Assembly: GCA_021767325.1 (NCBI GenBank)
Contig: JAASTM010000131.1
Coordinates: 1 to 6,643 of the forward strand
DNA: 6,643 nucleotides
Direction of reading: 5' to 3'
From: Spirochaetales bacterium
Lineage (GTDB): Bacteria; Spirochaetota; Spirochaetia; DSM-16054; Sediminispirochaetaceae
The notes under the pieces were generated by a model, which saw nothing but the letters and a program-made list of their open reading frames with translations, made no database searches and was not told the origin of the DNA. Positions 5,673 to 6,643 of the stretch are shown in pieces. Position 1 is the first letter of the stretch. Each line of letters starts with the position of its first letter. The translations under genes were made by a program, and so were the position numbers.

Positions 5673-6011
5673 TTATTCCTCCTGTGTTTTCAAAACTACT
5701 CTGCACTCTTCGGGGTAGTCTGCTTCGATATCCTTTAATCCGACTATCAAAAAGTCGGTGATACCGCGCAGCCACTCCCGAGAGGCTGCATCTACCCGGT
5801 GAAGCGACAGTTCCAGGCTTCCCGGGTGAGGAGCGTTCCCGCTGCTCTCGATTCCCGCCCGGCCTTCGACTATGCGCGCCGTCGTCCTCACCAGTGAGGA
5901 GACCGCAGCACAGGGAATACTGGATTCACCAGTTTTCCTGACTGCATGACCTGCAGTCGAAAGCCCGACCAGACACATCGATGTGTCGAGCAGCAGCTGA
6001 ACCTCGATCAC
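5673..6011 (-). CDS. prp: Ribosomal-processing cysteine protease Prp (YsxB family)
   Basis: In Firmicutes, Prp removes the N-terminal extension of L27 and is encoded between rplU and rpmA, the same position as here. The 112-residue protein has the catalytic pair at the positions known for the family: His22 in TAGHAV and Cys34 in PCAAVSSL. The rest is weakly conserved, as is usual. The start is a GTG at 6011, three bases after the rplU stop; the in-frame rplU stop at 6015-6017 excludes a longer form. No Shine-Dalgarno is visible, so translation probably depends on ribosomes finishing rplU. The last codons (GAG GAA TAA) carry the rpmA ribosome binding site. The dyad is intact, but the neighbouring L27 has no matching extension, so the substrate is uncertain. 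Confidence 0.88.
   Translation of the reverse strand: MIEVQLLLDTSMCLVGLSTAGHAVRKTGESSIPCAAVSSLVRTTARIVEGRAGIESSGNAPHPGSLELSLHRVDAASREWLRGITDFLIVGLKDIEADYPEECRVVLKTQEE
5678..5683 (-). promoter_or_regulatory. Shine-Dalgarno of rpmA
   Basis: AGGAGG on the minus strand lies 10 bases before the rpmA ATG, within the last codons of prp. It decides for the start at MAHKKGGG over the longer in-frame ORF, and marks rpmA as strongly initiated, unlike prp and obgE on either side. Confidence 0.75.
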
Positions 6012-6014
6012 GGT

Positions 6015-6329
6015 TTACGCGCCGGTAATACCCGTTACTTTCAAGAGCGAGTACTGCTGTCGGTGCCCCTGGGTACGACGGTACCCTTTGCGGCGCTTGA
6101 ACTTTTTCACAACGATTTTGTTGCCCTTGTTGTGCTCTTCGAGAGTTGCCTTTACCTTAGCCCCTTTGACATAAGGAGCACCAACTTTGACTTTACCGTC
6201 ATTGCTGGTCAGCAGAACCGTATCGAACTCCAGCGCTTCGCCGGCCTCATTTTCAAGTCTATCCACTGTTAAAGTAGTGCCTTCAGTGGCTTTGTACTGT
6301 TTACCTTTAATTTCTACCAATGCGTACAT
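6015..6329 (-). CDS. rplU: 50S ribosomal protein L21
   Basis: L21 binds 23S rRNA in the large subunit. The 104 residues match the usual length of about 103 and show the start MYALVEIKGKQYKA, the middle VGAPYV segment, and the L21 signature KKFKRRKGYRRTQGHRQ with a closing LLKVTGI. The ATG at 6329 is preceded by GAGGT (6336-6340) at a 6-base spacing. It is the first gene of the eight-gene minus-strand cluster and has its own upstream promoter. The stop is 3 bases from the prp GTG. Confidence 0.97.
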   Translation of the reverse strand: MYALVEIKGKQYKATEGTTLTVDRLENEAGEALEFDTVLLTSNDGKVKVGAPYVKGAKVKATLEEHNKGNKIVVKKFKRRKGYRRTQGHRQQYSLLKVTGITGA

Positions 6330-6363
6330 TCTTCAACCTCAGCTCGTAGTGTATGTAAAGTCT

Positions 6364-6393
6364 CTTATACCATACCCTTATGCAAAGGGTCAA
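6364..6393 (-). promoter_or_regulatory. Promoter of the rplU-rsfS cluster
   Basis: On the minus strand, TTGACC (6388-6393, 5/6) is followed by an 18-base spacer and TATAAG (6364-6369, 5/6). A TGG directly before the box forms an extended -10 (TGn). Initiation near 6357 would give a leader of about 28 bases before rplU, which includes its Shine-Dalgarno. The promoter starts about 20 bases after the argS stop. Confidence 0.6.
6374..6390. repeat. Perfect inverted repeat in the rplU promoter spacer
   Basis: ACCCTT and AAGGGT are perfect 6-base arms around the 5-base loop ATGCA. The element lies between the -35 and -10 boxes and overlaps three bases of the -35. No T-run follows on either strand, so it does not look like an intrinsic terminator for argS. 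A repressor operator is a plausible reading; the repeat may also be coincidental. Confidence 0.45.
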
Positions 6394-6412
6394 TATACCT
6401 GCCGGCCTCTGC

Positions 6413-6643
6413 TCACATCCGCTCGAGGAACGGGATTCCCACCAGATAATAGGCATTCTGCAGCACCTGCAGGATGGCCCGCGCCAGCGTGATCCGCGTA
6501 ACCACCAGATCGGGATTCTCGTTGTGCAGAATAGGATGATCGTGGTAGTACTTGCTGAATGTGCGGGAGATATCGTACAGGAAGGCGGTAATCAGGTTCG
6601 GGTTGTACTCCTCGCCGGCCCTGCGGACCACCTCCGGATACTC
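6413..6643 (-). CDS. argS: Arginyl-tRNA synthetase, C-terminal end (partial)
   Basis: The window ends inside this gene; 76 codons and the TGA stop are present, and the 5' part lies beyond 6643. The class I enzyme charges tRNA-Arg with arginine. The visible part is the C-terminal anticodon-binding (DALR-type) domain: EYNPNLITAFLYDISRTFSK, then YYHDHPIL, the helix RITLARAILQVLQNA, and the diagnostic end LVGIPFLERM, which matches the family's usual LLGI..PERM terminus. The reading frame stays open to the window edge, where translation gives EYPEVVRRAGEE. No terminator is seen between argS and the rplU promoter. Confidence 0.9.
   Translation of the reverse strand, partial: EYPEVVRRAGEEYNPNLITAFLYDISRTFSKYYHDHPILHNENPDLVVTRITLARAILQVLQNAYYLVGIPFLERM

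Noticed and set aside
5668..5775. 36-residue N-terminal extension of L27 as a possible Prp substrate
   Set aside because: It is prp sequence read in another frame, has no QFFA-like site, and the strong Shine-Dalgarno points to the ATG at 5667.

Overview
The window is a chromosomal housekeeping region of about 50% G+C from a spirochaete-like bacterium. This placement is an inference. It rests on the gene order rplU-prp-rpmA-obgE-nadD-yqeK-lytR/LCP-like-rsfS read as one unit, a CheX-type (not CheZ-type) CheY-P phosphatase, a non-mevalonate pathway ispE, and an LCP-like envelope protein that has lost the usual arginines. No mobile element, CRISPR array, tRNA or rRNA is visible. Coding density is very high and no gene-free stretch exceeds 90 bases.

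Layout. (1) Positions 1-914, minus strand: complete ispE, followed at the window edge by a strong Shine-Dalgarno for an unseen next gene. (2) Positions 915-1000: a compact divergent promoter region. Each strand carries a good sigma70-type promoter whose -10 box ends exactly 6 bases before the ATG, so both ispE and cheX look leaderless. (3) Positions 1001-1724, plus strand: cheX, then a 77-residue protein that is 60% Asp/Glu. (4) Positions 1694-6329, minus strand: the eight-gene rplU-to-rsfS cluster, with gaps of at most 17 bases and several overlaps. It meets the acidic gene tail to tail with a 31-base coding overlap. (5) Positions 6330-6412: the rplU promoter, with a 17-base palindrome in its spacer. 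(6) Positions 6413-6643, minus strand: the 3' end of argS.

How the genes fit together. The minus-strand cluster makes two 50S proteins (L21, L27), a small cysteine protease that elsewhere trims L27, the 50S assembly GTPase Obg, the NAD adenylyltransferase NadD, an HD-domain nucleotide hydrolase (YqeK), a membrane-anchored LCP-like protein and the ribosome silencing factor RsfS. It therefore joins ribosome assembly and silencing with nucleotide-cofactor homeostasis and the envelope. The plus-strand pair joins a chemotaxis phosphatase to an unrecognised polyacidic protein.

The points most worth a second look are the paired leaderless promoters, the polyacidic partner of CheX and its antisense overlap with rsfS, and an intact Prp protease next to an L27 that lacks the N-terminal extension Prp is known to cleave.
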